DNA from: Sphingobacteriaceae bacterium
GTDB lineage: Bacteria > Bacteroidota > Bacteroidia > B-17B0 > Aurantibacillaceae
Direction: 5' to 3'
Assembly (NCBI GenBank): GCA_023251775.1
Contig: JAHEYC010000008.1
Span: 1 to 63,612, forward strand
DNA: 63,612 bases
In this document: piece by piece, positions 50,219 through 59,700 of the stretch
Position numbering within the stretch: position 1 is the stretch's first letter
Layout of the letters: every line of letters starts with the position of its first letter
Made by a program: the position numbers and the translations under genes
Notes under the pieces: generated by a model
Told to the model about the DNA's origin: nothing
Database searches by the model: none
What the model saw: the letters and a program-made list of their open reading frames with translations, nothing else

Positions 50219-51528
50219 TGGAAAAATTGTTCTCAGAATTTAGCGGCGTTAGCGAACAACAATGGAAAGAACAGATCATTAAAGATCTGAAGGGGGGAGA
50301 ATTTGATTCGTTGATCTGGCATACAAAAAATGGGTTTGATGTAAAGCCATTTTACACAGGAGAACATACAGAAAAACAACAACCCATTTTTGACTCAAGC
50401 GATTGGGATATTTGCGAACCCATTGATGTTATTGATGTAAAATTTGCGAATCATCAAGCATTGCAAGCATTAAAAAAAGGCGCATCCGGTTTAGTATTCA
50501 ACATCCATAAAAAAATAGACATAAAAGTTCTTTTAAAGGATATCTCTCTTTATCATATCTATTCGCAATTCAATATCAGCAATGATGCCATGCATATTCT
50601 TACAGATCTAAAAAATATTTATGGGAAAAGAAATTCTTATGATGGTAAATTAAAATGCTTTATAAATATCGATCCTATTCACTTGTTCGCTTATTATGGA
50701 GAGTGGCACGATTCACAAGAAAAAGATCTTTCGATCTTAAAACAATTGGTTCATATTCCTATCAATGCTTCTTTATATCAAGAAGCAGGAAGCACGCAGT
50801 TAAATGAATTAGCTTTTACTTTAGCACATTGCAACGAGTATTTTAATTATTTGAATGCTACAAATTCCCTGAACAACAAACCTGTTCACGTTACGGTTTC
50901 AGTTGGAGGAGATCTTTTCACAGAGATCGCCAAATTGCGCGCATTACGAAAATTAATTTCGCTATTGCAAGATACTTACGGATGCAAGAACGAATTGTAC
51001 ATTCACGCGCAAACCACCATGCTTAATAAAAGTGAAAAGGATGCGTACACTAATTTATTAAGAAGTACAACTGAAGCTATGAGTGCAGTAATTGGCGGGA
51101 CAAATAGTTTGAGTATTTCGGGATATGATCAGTTATTTAATCAAGCCAATGAATTTAGTTCGCGCATGGCCATTAACCAACAGCATATTTTAAAGGACGA
51201 AAGTTATTTGAATAAAGTAGCAGATATAGCTGCGGGAAGTTATTATATTGAACAACTCACCGATCATTTAGCGAAAAATGCTTGGGAAAAATTCAAAGAG
51301 ATTGAAACAAAAGGTGGATTTATTGAATGTATCAAAACAAAGTATATTCAAGACATTATTAACAATGACTTTGCTTCTTTAAAAGAAAACTATAAGCAAA
51401 ATAAGTCCGTGTTAATTGGAGTAAATAAATATCCTAATACAACAGAGCGTAAAGAGGTTTTGAAGGATAAAAGCGTGAATGATAAAGGAAAAAGAATTAC
51501 ACCAAAACGATTGACCGAATTTCTTTAG
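50218..51528 (+). CDS. mutA: Methylmalonyl-CoA mutase, small (beta) subunit
   Basis: A 436-residue protein resembling the non-cobalamin-binding subunit that pairs with MutB to interconvert succinyl-CoA and methylmalonyl-CoA. Typical sequences are DLKGGEFDSLIWHTKNGFDVKPFYT near the N-terminus (given here in shortened form as KGGEFDSLIWHTKNG), then ANEFSSRMAINQQHILKDES and DIAAGSYYIEQLTDHLA. It is shorter than many MutA proteins and has no B12 domain, as expected. The mutB gene does not follow in the window; the next gene is convergent. The stop overlaps that gene by four bases. Confidence 0.88.
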   Translation: MEKLFSEFSGVSEQQWKEQIIKDLKGGEFDSLIWHTKNGFDVKPFYTGEHTEKQQPIFDSSDWDICEPIDVIDVKFANHQALQALKKGASGLVFNIHKKIDIKVLLKDISLYHIYSQFNISNDAMHILTDLKNIYGKRNSYDGKLKCFINIDPIHLFAYYGEWHDSQEKDLSILKQLVHIPINASLYQEAGSTQLNELAFTLAHCNEYFNYLNATNSLNNKPVHVTVSVGGDLFTEIAKLRALRKLISLLQDTYGCKNELYIHAQTTMLNKSEKDAYTNLLRSTTEAMSAVIGGTNSLSISGYDQLFNQANEFSSRMAINQQHILKDESYLNKVADIAAGSYYIEQLTDHLAKNAWEKFKEIETKGGFIECIKTKYIQDIINNDFASLKENYKQNKSVLIGVNKYPNTTERKEVLKDKSVNDKGKRITPKRLTEFL

Positions 51529-52463
51529 CTATCCTTCTTAAAAAATATTTCCTCTCCCACTTCCACAAATCCTTGTTCAGCAAGATCCATTAAGGTTAAA
51601 TTATTATTTCCATTCAGTTTTAGTTTTTTATTGTACTGATAGAACTTACAACTATCCTTAAAAGCTCCAAACACTCCTGCTTTTGAAATTTCTCGGATGT
51701 ATTCGAAATTTCTTCCTTGCATAATTCGCATGACGCTAATTTCTTTTGGCAGCATTTCTAAACTCACTTCAAACCCGTGCTCTACATAACAACTCCGTAT
51801 GAATTTCTTTTTATTGAATAAAAAAATGATCAGATCATTACCACACATATTCTTAAATCTCATGATGCGCTTATCAACCGTATCTTGCCTTGCGCCTCCG
51901 TAATATACAGCATATGGCGTATCACCGGTAGTAACACTTTTTCGTTCTACTTCAACGGGTAATTTAGTAAGTTGAACTTCTTCCTTATAAGGAACTACTT
52001 TTATTTGAGGTTTATCATTCCATACATTTAATACCAACATAATAAGTAATACGGCCAAAGGTGTCGCAATAATGATATTTTTGAATTCATTATTCGATCG
52101 CTTTAACTCAACTGTGCTTGCTTTTTGTTGACTTTGTTCGTATTGCTTTTTGTAATGCTCTTGGTAATACTGTCGGCGTTTTAATTCCGTTTCGCTAAAA
52201 TCGTAATCCTTCGTCTCTTTGTTCTTTGCAGAACTTAAATTCTTATGCGCATTGTTCAAATGACTTTTCAAACGATGATCGTATTGCGACTTTTTATAAT
52301 TATCGCTTAAAGCTTCGTAAGCTTTTACAATACTCTTAAAATGTTCTTGTCCCGAAGGATTGATATCGGGATGATACAATTTAGCTAATCTGCGAAAAGC
52401 ATTCTTCACTTCCGCCGAAGAAGCGAAATTTTGCAAGCCTAATATTTGATAATAGTTGGTCAA
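51525..52463 (-). CDS. J-domain protein (DnaJ-like, membrane-anchored)
   Basis: 312 residues. The J domain (residues 1-65) has the HPD motif at 31-33, so it should stimulate a DnaK partner. A charged linker follows, then one membrane helix (about residues 130-147, IIIATPLAVLLIMLVLNVW). The C-terminal domain (about 175-312) is uncharacterised and contains strand-rich motifs such as FIRSCYVEHGFEVSLEMLPK. It resembles tail-domain J proteins that recruit Hsp70 to a membrane task. Convergent with mutA by four bases. Confidence 0.85.
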   Translation of the reverse strand: MTNYYQILGLQNFASSAEVKNAFRRLAKLYHPDINPSGQEHFKSIVKAYEALSDNYKKSQYDHRLKSHLNNAHKNLSSAKNKETKDYDFSETELKRRQYYQEHYKKQYEQSQQKASTVELKRSNNEFKNIIIATPLAVLLIMLVLNVWNDKPQIKVVPYKEEVQLTKLPVEVERKSVTTGDTPYAVYYGGARQDTVDKRIMRFKNMCGNDLIIFLFNKKKFIRSCYVEHGFEVSLEMLPKEISVMRIMQGRNFEYIREISKAGVFGAFKDSCKFYQYNKKLKLNGNNNLTLMDLAEQGFVEVGEEIFFKKDS

Positions 52464-52521
52464 AACTCTTTTACAAAGGTAAGTCTAATTTTTAAACGCT
52501 ATTCCATAAATTACGAAGCCG

Positions 52522-52717
52522 CCTCGGCTTCGCCGAGGTGAAGTTTCTTGCCACGAATTACACGAATTTTCACTAATCTGGGTTTAAAAAAATTACACCA
52601 ATCTGTGTGTAACCTGCCTTGATTAGTTCACAGATTAGTGAAATGATATCATACAGATTCGTGTTAATTCGTGTAATTCGTGGCTAAAGTTGTAAGTAGC
52701 CTCGGCTTCGCCGAGGC
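52522..52717. repeat. Composite palindromic repeat with flanking CCTCGG hairpins
   Basis: Hairpin CCTCGGCTTCGCCGAGG (52522-52538), then the large palindrome from GCCACGAATTACACGAATTT (52550) to GTGTAATTCGTGGC (52684), then hairpin GCCTCGGCTTCGCCGAGGC (52699-52717). The flanking-hairpin arrangement repeats that at 14735-14963. It occupies the gap 3' of the beta-barrel gene; 52464-52521 shows nothing else. Confidence 0.85.
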
Positions 52718-52733
52718 GAAAAATTCCTTCGTT

Positions 52734-53468
52734 TTAAAAACCTATTCCCAAATTTAAGGCTATATGCTGAGAATTAAGATATACAGAAGAGGCCGAATAC
52801 TTAGTTTGAAAATAATAAGGCGAAAAACCATAACGGTACGAAAGCTCCAAAAATATAGTAACCGAATTTGATCGCGTGCGATGATTTTGTACGCCAAAAT
52901 TAAATCCAACGAACGAATTAAATCGTTCTTGCACTAATGGATTCTTAAATTTCAAGTGAACAAATTCATCTTTTATCTGTACGCCATCCTGATCTACTTT
53001 TAAATTCGTGTTCATGATGTATCTTAAATGATATCCAACGGAGATGTATGGCGTGACCAAACTATTAGTCGTACTTTTAAAAGTTAGCTTAGCTTGCAAA
53101 GGCACATTTAATTCGCCAATATTCAAACGATAAATATAACCCATCTTTCCGTCATATATTTGTAAGGTATCTTGATCAAAATAATACGATCGGTAACTAA
53201 CGCCGTGAAGTAAATATTCAAATCCCGCCGAAAGAAAAGCACGATTAGAACGATCCACACTTTTTTCGCGTTTAATGAATGCCGAAAAACTCATTCGCGC
53301 TTTTGCATTAACAGCATGGTGACTGGTTAATTTGTAGGATCCAACAACAGGGGCAATTCCAAAACGCGTATACGCATCGCGCGAACTATTGCTTTGGCCA
53401 ACCACAAGTGCTGTGCTCAAAAGTATTATGCATAAAAAAGCATACCCAGTATGTGTTCTATTTTGCAT
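52734..53468 (-). CDS. Outer-membrane beta-barrel protein
   Basis: 244 residues with a signal peptide (YAFLCIILLSTALVVGQ) followed by alternating amphipathic strands (FSAFIKREKSVDRSNRAFLS; NIGELNVPLQAKLTFKST; VTPYISVGYHLRYIM; VGFNFGVQNHRTRS) and a C-terminal strand ending in Phe (HIALNLGIGF). This fits a small outer-membrane barrel of the OMP_b-brl/PorT-like class. The substrate or role is unknown. Its ATG overlaps the SDR gene by 11 bases. Confidence 0.75.
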   Translation of the reverse strand: MQNRTHTGYAFLCIILLSTALVVGQSNSSRDAYTRFGIAPVVGSYKLTSHHAVNAKARMSFSAFIKREKSVDRSNRAFLSAGFEYLLHGVSYRSYYFDQDTLQIYDGKMGYIYRLNIGELNVPLQAKLTFKSTTNSLVTPYISVGYHLRYIMNTNLKVDQDGVQIKDEFVHLKFKNPLVQERFNSFVGFNFGVQNHRTRSNSVTIFLELSYRYGFSPYYFQTKYSASSVYLNSQHIALNLGIGF

Positions 53469-54222
53469 TTTGATCCCTGTTCACATTTGTTGCGCTCGCC
53501 TGAACGCTTGGCATAATGATCACATCATTTATATTTACGTGAGCCGGACGAGTGGCCACCCAATAAATTGTTTCGGCAATATCTTCGGGCTTTAACGGCT
53601 GCATTCCATCGTAAACGCGTTTTGCTTTTTCTTCATCGCCATCAAAACGTACAATGCTAAATTCTGTTTCCACCATTCCCGGATTAATAGCGGTTACTTT
53701 AATGTTATGTGAAAGAAGATCGATACGCATACCTTTATTTAACGCATCAACTGCATGTTTTGTTGCGCAATACACATTTCCATTTGCATAAACTTCTTTA
53801 CCGGCAATAGAACCAATATTGATGATATGCCCTTTTTTTCGCGCGATCATTCCTTTACTCACTTCACGGGTCATATACAAAAGTCCTTTTACATTGGTAT
53901 CTATCATTCGTTCCCAATGCGAAAGATCACCATTTTGTATGGCAGATAATCCCGCAGCTAATCCTGCATTGTTCACTAAAATATCAATGTTCTTAAATTC
54001 AGTTGGTATTGTTTTGATCGCACTCTCCACTTCCGAAAAATTGCGTACATCAAAACAAAGTTCAAGCACCTTCACTTTATAATTCGTTCTTAGTTCTTTA
54101 GATACACTTTCCAAGCGGTCTTTTCTTCTACCTGTAATAATAAGATCGTACCCGTTCTTTGCAAAAAGTTCGGCGGTGCTTTTACCAATACCCGATGTTG
54201 CCCCTGTAACCAATACTAACAT
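53458..54222 (-). CDS. Short-chain dehydrogenase/reductase (YdfG-like)
   Basis: A 254-residue Rossmann-fold oxidoreductase. The nucleotide-binding motif is TGATSGIG at residues 6-13, followed by NNAGLA, then the catalytic region INIGSIAGKEVYANGNVYCATK with Ser, Tyr and Lys in the usual spacing. The sequence is close to the YdfG class of 3-hydroxy acid dehydrogenases, but SDR substrates are hard to assign from sequence. It lies between an APC permease and a beta-barrel gene on the same strand. Confidence 0.9.
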   Translation of the reverse strand: MLVLVTGATSGIGKSTAELFAKNGYDLIITGRRKDRLESVSKELRTNYKVKVLELCFDVRNFSEVESAIKTIPTEFKNIDILVNNAGLAAGLSAIQNGDLSHWERMIDTNVKGLLYMTREVSKGMIARKKGHIINIGSIAGKEVYANGNVYCATKHAVDALNKGMRIDLLSHNIKVTAINPGMVETEFSIVRFDGDEEKAKRVYDGMQPLKPEDIAETIYWVATRPAHVNINDVIIMPSVQASATNVNRDQNAK

Positions 54223-54225
54223 AGT

Positions 54226-55950
54226 TCAATTTTTATTTTCAATATTTAGTTTGCTGTTCTTATAACCGTAAGCAAAATAGATCGCCAATCCAATAATAAG
54301 CCAACAGATGAAATACAACCAATTCTTATATCCCAATTGCGAGAGCATGTAAAAACAACAAATAAGTCCTAACGCCGGAATAAGCGAAAAATTATGTTTG
54401 AATGATAAATAACTCAAGACAACAAAACCAATAAAGAACATATACAAAGGCATTTTTGTCATAAAGGCGTGGATCGATTCCCATTTGAAATAATATAACA
54501 TAGTGTCTTTATCAAACACATACCACAAAACGCCGCTTAAGATCAACAAAGCAGGCATAATAAATTTTGCATTGATGTATGGCGCTTTGAATTTTGGGTT
54601 ATAATCTTTTTGTGTTGCGCGCATTTTTAAAACACCTCCGCAAACTAAAATAAATGCGAACAATGTTCCCGCCGAACAAATATCGGTTACCATATTAATA
54701 TCCACAAAGAAAATTGGCAGCGCTACCATTACTCCGGTAATAATTGTAGAGAAGCCGGGCGTTTTAAATTTTGGATGTATGCGTCCAAATGCTTTTGGCA
54801 ATAATCCATCTCTACTCATCGCAAGCCAAATACGAGGCTGTCCTAATTGAAATACTAACATCACACTCGCCATAGCTACCACTGCGCTTACGGCAATTAT
54901 TCCCGCGAGCCATTGCAGATCTTTTATTTTTTCAAATACAAATGCTAATGGATCGGCCACTTTTAATTCGCTGTAATTTACCATTCCTGTTATTACCAAG
55001 GCAATGATCACATATAAAATTGTACAAATAAGAATAGAATATAAAATACCTCGCGGAAGATCGCGCTGTGGGTTCTTGCATTCTTCCGCTGTAGTTGATA
55101 TCGCATCAAAACCTATGTAAGCAAAAAATACAGAACTTATTCCACTTAATAATCCTTTGACACCATTTGGAAAGAAAGGATGCCAATTTTTTGTATCCAC
55201 ATAAAATGCCCCGACAAAAATTACCAGTAGAACAATTGCCAATTTAATAAGCACCATGATATTACTTGCATTCCTGCTTTCTTTTATTCCACGATAAACT
55301 AAAATGGTTATGAGGACATTGATCACTAAAGCCGGTGCATCAAAAATTAGTTTCATACTTCCAATAGATGGTGCGCTTCCGTAAGCATAAAATCCTTCAA
55401 TAAGATATGCTGTATCCGGATTCGCTTTGATCATGTCTAAAGTTTGTCCGCCCGTTAAAAGTACATACGCATCAGCATAACTTTTTTTGGCCGTAAAATA
55501 ATCCATGCGCAACCATTCGTTCACTTCATAACCCGAAACATTTGAAACTAATGTTGTAAAATAATCGCTCCACGAAATTGCTACAGTAACATTTCCAATG
55601 ACATATTCCATAATAAGTGCCCAGCCTATGATCCACGCGAACAATTCACCAAAGGCTACGTAACTATAGGTATATGCGCTTCCGCTCACAGGCACCGCAG
55701 ATGCAAACTCCGCGTATGCAAACGCGGCAAAACTACAAGCTAATGCAATAAAAATAAAAAGAAAAATAACTCCCGGACCTCCATCGGCACTTGCTTTACC
55801 AATGGTAGAAAAAATTCCGGCACCAATAATAGCGGCAATACCAAAAGCGGTAAGATCTTTTACACCTAAATGTTTTGCTAACGAACCGTGATGTTCTGTT
55901 TCGGCTGCCTTTAAGATATTTTCTATGCTTTTTTTACGAAATAAGTTCAT
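54226..55950 (-). CDS. APC-family amino-acid permease
   Basis: A 574-residue transporter with about 12-14 hydrophobic helices. Motifs typical of the cationic-amino-acid (CAT/YfnA-like) branch are GIAAIIGAGIFSTIGKAS near the N-terminus, then PGVIFLFIFIALACSFAAFA, and YIGFDAISTTAEECKNPQRD in the middle. A large extracytoplasmic loop (about residues 160-195) is longer than in many relatives. It should take up amino acids across the inner membrane. The SDR gene follows 3 bases downstream. Confidence 0.9.
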   Translation of the reverse strand: MNLFRKKSIENILKAAETEHHGSLAKHLGVKDLTAFGIAAIIGAGIFSTIGKASADGGPGVIFLFIFIALACSFAAFAYAEFASAVPVSGSAYTYSYVAFGELFAWIIGWALIMEYVIGNVTVAISWSDYFTTLVSNVSGYEVNEWLRMDYFTAKKSYADAYVLLTGGQTLDMIKANPDTAYLIEGFYAYGSAPSIGSMKLIFDAPALVINVLITILVYRGIKESRNASNIMVLIKLAIVLLVIFVGAFYVDTKNWHPFFPNGVKGLLSGISSVFFAYIGFDAISTTAEECKNPQRDLPRGILYSILICTILYVIIALVITGMVNYSELKVADPLAFVFEKIKDLQWLAGIIAVSAVVAMASVMLVFQLGQPRIWLAMSRDGLLPKAFGRIHPKFKTPGFSTIITGVMVALPIFFVDINMVTDICSAGTLFAFILVCGGVLKMRATQKDYNPKFKAPYINAKFIMPALLILSGVLWYVFDKDTMLYYFKWESIHAFMTKMPLYMFFIGFVVLSYLSFKHNFSLIPALGLICCFYMLSQLGYKNWLYFICWLIIGLAIYFAYGYKNSKLNIENKN

Positions 55951-55993
55951 GCGAATGAAGCCTAAATATAGCTGAATTTTTGCGGATAATGAA

Positions 55994-56671
55994 TTATTTG
56001 TGCTTTAAGGCTTCCCTATAACTCAAATTAGAGAGTTTGTGTTTATTTTTTTCAACGAATCCATAAACTTCCTTAGGGTTTGTCTTGGCATATTGCCTTA
56101 ATGCCCATCCAATGGCTTTGCGAATAAAGAATTCCTCGCGATGCATATGACGTTCGCAAACTCGATAAAGAAATTTTGTGTCCGTCTTTTCTTTATATAA
56201 TATCTGATGAATAATAGCAACTCTATTAAGCCACATATTTTTATCTTTCGAGAAACGTTCCAGCTCTCCTTTTAACTCCGGATAATTCAAGATCAAAGGG
56301 GCAATAGCATACGAACTTATTCCATCCACACTATCCCACCAAGACTTTGTGATGATCATTTTCTCTAAGGTTTTAAAACTTGCAGGGGTGATGAGTTTTT
56401 TATTCTTCTCAAATAGATCTAAAGCCACATAATGCAATTCTCTTTCCTTTTTTTTCCATAATAAAGGTGCAGTTTCCAAGATCCACTTTTCAGTGATGAT
56501 GGGTTTCAATTCATCATACAATGGTTTACATAAAGCTGCGCGTTGTGGTTTTTTAAGACCAATAAATTTAAATTGCCCTAATAAATAATTTTCCATTGCC
56601 CTTGCATTTTGAGCATTAGAGTTTTTGTGCAAGGTATCACTTACTTTTTTTACGAATTCCGCCGGCTTCAT
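55994..56671 (-). CDS. AlkD-like DNA alkylation repair protein
   Basis: 225 residues from the ATG at 56671 (MKPAEFVKKVSDTLHKNS); the longer ORF adds 16 unlikely residues. It is an all-helical HEAT-like protein with the AlkD motifs WWDSVDGISSYAIAP, RWxxxxLN-like WLNRVAIIHQI, and EEFFIRKAIGWALRQYAKTNP. Such enzymes remove alkylated bases from DNA. The start overlaps the end of the upstream membrane-protein gene by 35 bases, so the two are tightly linked on one transcript. Confidence 0.9.
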   Translation of the reverse strand: MKPAEFVKKVSDTLHKNSNAQNARAMENYLLGQFKFIGLKKPQRAALCKPLYDELKPIITEKWILETAPLLWKKKERELHYVALDLFEKNKKLITPASFKTLEKMIITKSWWDSVDGISSYAIAPLILNYPELKGELERFSKDKNMWLNRVAIIHQILYKEKTDTKFLYRVCERHMHREEFFIRKAIGWALRQYAKTNPKEVYGFVEKNKHKLSNLSYREALKHK

Positions 56672-58145
56672 AATGATTGATGCAATATAACATAGATAGA
56701 ACAATGAATGGCGAAACAATACAACGGTATCTTACAATAGCACCAACATTTGGCGTTGCGATCCCAAATAGGATAAGCAGGAATACAGATGAAAGAAGAA
56801 GGAAGAAAAGTATATTCTTGTCCCTTACAAAAAATGATCCTATCAACGAAAGTAAAAGACAAAGCGTTAAGAAAATCCCTTCTAATGACACTACACTTTT
56901 CATGACACTTCCAAATTGATAAGGAAAACCTAAAGCCCTAAACATACTTTCAAAAAAAGTTCCAACATCAGCTAAATTCAAATTTATATGCGATATAGCA
57001 TAACCTGATCTTCCCGGAACAACTTCGTAAATGAGACTATATTTTGTAAGTGTATCGGTATTGGAAGCACAAAATAACGTGTCTTTTTGATTCGAATCTT
57101 TCCAGTAATAAAATGGCGCGCCTATTTTTATTCGGAAAACATCCGCCACTCCCTTCTCGTTTATTAAAAGATCATGATCATACAATAAACGTACAAACTT
57201 AGAACTATCCTTTAAAAAAATTCCCCCTTTTGCTACATCATAAAATTCGGCTTGCTTTTTATTGATGAAGGAAAACATCGACATATCCTTAAAGATCAAG
57301 AAAGAAAAATTTACAAGAACTACCATTACGATCACAGAACCTACATACCAAATGACTTTGTATTTGCGATTGAAAACCTCAACCACTTTGAATAATAGAT
57401 ACAAAATAAAAATAGTAAGACTTACCTGAGGCTTTAAATAATAAATGATAAAAATAATTAATAGCAGGTAGGTCAATTTCCTGAGCAGAAAATATTTTTG
57501 ATCGAACAAACGATCGGTTAAAAATAAAATGAGTCCCACATTGAGCAGAACAAGAGGTTCTTTTAATAATGCGCCACTGAATAACCAAAGGTTTGGAAGA
57601 AAAATAAATACACCCAGCAACCAGATCTCTTTTGAGATAAAGTAATGTTTTAGCGAACGGTACATAAGAGCAATGCCAATGTATCCAAACAAACACGAGA
57701 ACAAGGCATGAACATAATACGAGTTGAACGAAATAAAATGAATGAGCGAATGGATGCGGAGTAAGCTTCTATTATCATTAAAAAATAATCGCCACGAACG
57801 ACCTTCATCCCAATTATTGGTATGCGAAATGAATTTGGAATATAATTCGGTGTTCTCGGCATCATTCTCCAAGCCGAACATGAGTTTAATATATTCGAAA
57901 GGACTTTCATAAAAAATACTGTTGATGATCTTAGAATCCTTCAAGAAATTTCCGGCATCGTAATTCTCAATTCCTCCGTAGTAGAATTGATAGATATAAT
58001 AAAAAACAGGGATGGCCAAGCATTTTAAAACGAAGAACACTGTGAATTGCAAAGGAGAAATGCTCTTATCTACAAAAATACCGAAGAGGCCGTTCTTATA
58101 GATAAAGAAAAGGATAATTAAAAGATATACCCCGGCAATGATCAT
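56637..58145 (-). CDS. Polytopic membrane protein of unknown function
   Basis: 502 residues with about nine to eleven hydrophobic helices and a soluble stretch near residues 280-375 (FSFINKKQAEFYDVAKGGIF; VPGRSGYAISHINLNLADVG). The topology and aromatic content recall glycosyltransferase-C or O-antigen polymerase-like proteins, but I see no catalytic motif that proves either. It starts immediately after the PD40 gene stop and overlaps the AlkD-like gene by 35 bases. Confidence is in the gene, not in a function. Confidence 0.6.
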   Translation of the reverse strand: MIIAGVYLLIILFFIYKNGLFGIFVDKSISPLQFTVFFVLKCLAIPVFYYIYQFYYGGIENYDAGNFLKDSKIINSIFYESPFEYIKLMFGLENDAENTELYSKFISHTNNWDEGRSWRLFFNDNRSLLRIHSLIHFISFNSYYVHALFSCLFGYIGIALMYRSLKHYFISKEIWLLGVFIFLPNLWLFSGALLKEPLVLLNVGLILFLTDRLFDQKYFLLRKLTYLLLIIFIIYYLKPQVSLTIFILYLLFKVVEVFNRKYKVIWYVGSVIVMVVLVNFSFLIFKDMSMFSFINKKQAEFYDVAKGGIFLKDSSKFVRLLYDHDLLINEKGVADVFRIKIGAPFYYWKDSNQKDTLFCASNTDTLTKYSLIYEVVPGRSGYAISHINLNLADVGTFFESMFRALGFPYQFGSVMKSVVSLEGIFLTLCLLLSLIGSFFVRDKNILFFLLLSSVFLLILFGIATPNVGAIVRYRCIVSPFIVLSMLYCINHYEAGGIRKKSK

Positions 58146-59003
58146 TTAGAGATTATTTACAACAACCAAAAATTTATTTTTTTGATCAAAACAAAAACGA
58201 GTTATCTTTTTTACTCCAAAAGATGAAAGATCATATACTACATTCCATTTTTGTTGAGCGGTATCATAGTTTAAAATAGTGGCTTGGTTTGAAACTAATA
58301 AACCATGAATTGGATGCCAAACCATATCTTCATTCACCGAATTAATACTTGCATACAATTTTGCTTTTTGTAAACGAACATCATATAAAAAATAACGCGT
58401 TGAAGAACTATCCTTTACGCCAAATATGAACGAATATCTATTTACTGTTCTGAATGTTCGGGAGGGATGCTCGCTTAAAAAGCCATCGGCATTAGTTGAA
58501 CTTACAAAATATCGTAAGGTATGAGGATCGGTTAATTTATAATATAGAAGAGTATCTGCATTTAAGAAATGATAATATCCTGCCGAATCAAACGATGAAA
58601 AATTTGAATTGGTGATCGAGAATGTTTTAAGGTCCAACAATTTTACAGTTTGAATACTATCCAATGTGACATGTAAAACCGAGAGATAATTTCCAAATGC
58701 GGTTTCGTTTGGTGAGTATTCGCTTTCTTTTGTTTTAGTGATCTGCATTATTTTTTTACTGCCAACACTGCAAGCATAAACATCCGCTTGTTTATCCTCA
58801 TGCACAGATGTAAAATAAATTAATTTGCCATTCTTTGAGAATGAAGGTTGATTATCATAACCAGGGCGATTGGTGATATTAACTGCGGTTTTAATTTTTC
58901 CGGGAAGCTTTGCATCTAACTCGGCCAACCAAAGATCTGTTTCGGGTAATTGGGCTTTTACAAATCCGGATATAAAAAACGTTATGAATATAAAAGTTCT
59001 CAA
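58146..59003 (-). CDS. PD40/TolB-like beta-propeller protein (secreted)
   Basis: 285 residues from a TTG at 59003 that overlaps the TGA of the PAP2 gene (TTGA). A signal peptide (FIFITFFISGFVKAQ) precedes repeated beta-propeller blades; the clearest PD40 motif is NQPSFSKNGKLIYFTSVHED, and another blade contains YSPNETAFGNYLSVL. It should sit in the periplasm. Such proteins often accompany T9SS or OmpA-like complexes, but nothing here ties it to one. It is followed with no gap by the polytopic membrane protein gene. Confidence 0.75.
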   Translation of the reverse strand: MRTFIFITFFISGFVKAQLPETDLWLAELDAKLPGKIKTAVNITNRPGYDNQPSFSKNGKLIYFTSVHEDKQADVYACSVGSKKIMQITKTKESEYSPNETAFGNYLSVLHVTLDSIQTVKLLDLKTFSITNSNFSSFDSAGYYHFLNADTLLYYKLTDPHTLRYFVSSTNADGFLSEHPSRTFRTVNRYSFIFGVKDSSSTRYFLYDVRLQKAKLYASINSVNEDMVWHPIHGLLVSNQATILNYDTAQQKWNVVYDLSSFGVKKITRFCFDQKNKFLVVVNNL

Positions 59004-59575
59004 ATAGAAGGTGCTTTTACAAAATAGCGCGTCAAAATTTTATCAACTAAAATGCCAACCGTTATTCCAACAGTTATGCCAATAAAAATATCAAAAGGAT
59101 AATGCACGCCAAGATACATTCGACTGTAGACAATGATCAGAGGAATAATAAAGAATAAATAACGCCATTTAGTGGCGATCATTCCTCCTGCCATTAAAAA
59201 CAATAAAGTGGTAATAGAAAATGTATTAGATGCATGGCTTGAGAAGAACGTATATTTTCCTCCTTTATATTCATGAACAATATGTAATTGCGGACCAACC
59301 TCTAAATTATGAGTAGGGCGATAGCGTTTCACGGTATGTTTAGCTAATTGCGACGAAAGGTCGGCGCAGGCCACACACAATCCTATGCCTAATAGTGCTG
59401 CAGCAACATATCTACCTCCTTTTTTTCTAAAGAAAAATATGAGGATCGCCAAAGCGAATGGATAAATAAAAAAATCTCCACTCGCAACCCACATCACCTG
59501 ATCCATAAAGGGTGTATGCATCGAATTGATCTTTATGAGCAATTGTTGATCGAATTTTTCTAGGGTTTCTATCAC
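59000..59575 (-). CDS. PAP2-family phosphatase
   Basis: A 191-residue membrane phosphatase. The three PAP2 motifs are present: KHTVKRYRP, the SSHASN variant of the PSGH box, and SRMYLGVHYPFD. About five hydrophobic helices are visible. Members remove phosphate from lipids such as undecaprenyl diphosphate or phosphatidylglycerophosphate; the substrate here is uncertain. The start is GTG at 59575, divergent from the RidA gene 126 bases away. Confidence 0.9.
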   Translation of the reverse strand: MIETLEKFDQQLLIKINSMHTPFMDQVMWVASGDFFIYPFALAILIFFFRKKGGRYVAAALLGIGLCVACADLSSQLAKHTVKRYRPTHNLEVGPQLHIVHEYKGGKYTFFSSHASNTFSITTLLFLMAGGMIATKWRYLFFIIPLIIVYSRMYLGVHYPFDIFIGITVGITVGILVDKILTRYFVKAPSI

Positions 59576-59671
59576 TTTTTAAAATTACAGAATTATTCCT
59601 TTTACATTTTATGAGAAGCGGCTGGTTTATAAGCTTTTTGTAAAAATTCGCTCTTTTAACCAACATTTGCC

Positions 59672-59679
59672 TACTTTTG
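59672..59679 (+). promoter_or_regulatory. -7 box of the RidA gene
   Basis: TACTTTTG fits TAnnTTTG and ends 21 bases before the ATG at 59701, with only a weak TTCG at the -33 position. It overlaps the upstream ATG at 59677, which argues against that start. Confidence 0.5.
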
Positions 59680-59700
59680 AACGTATATAATGTAAGTCTT

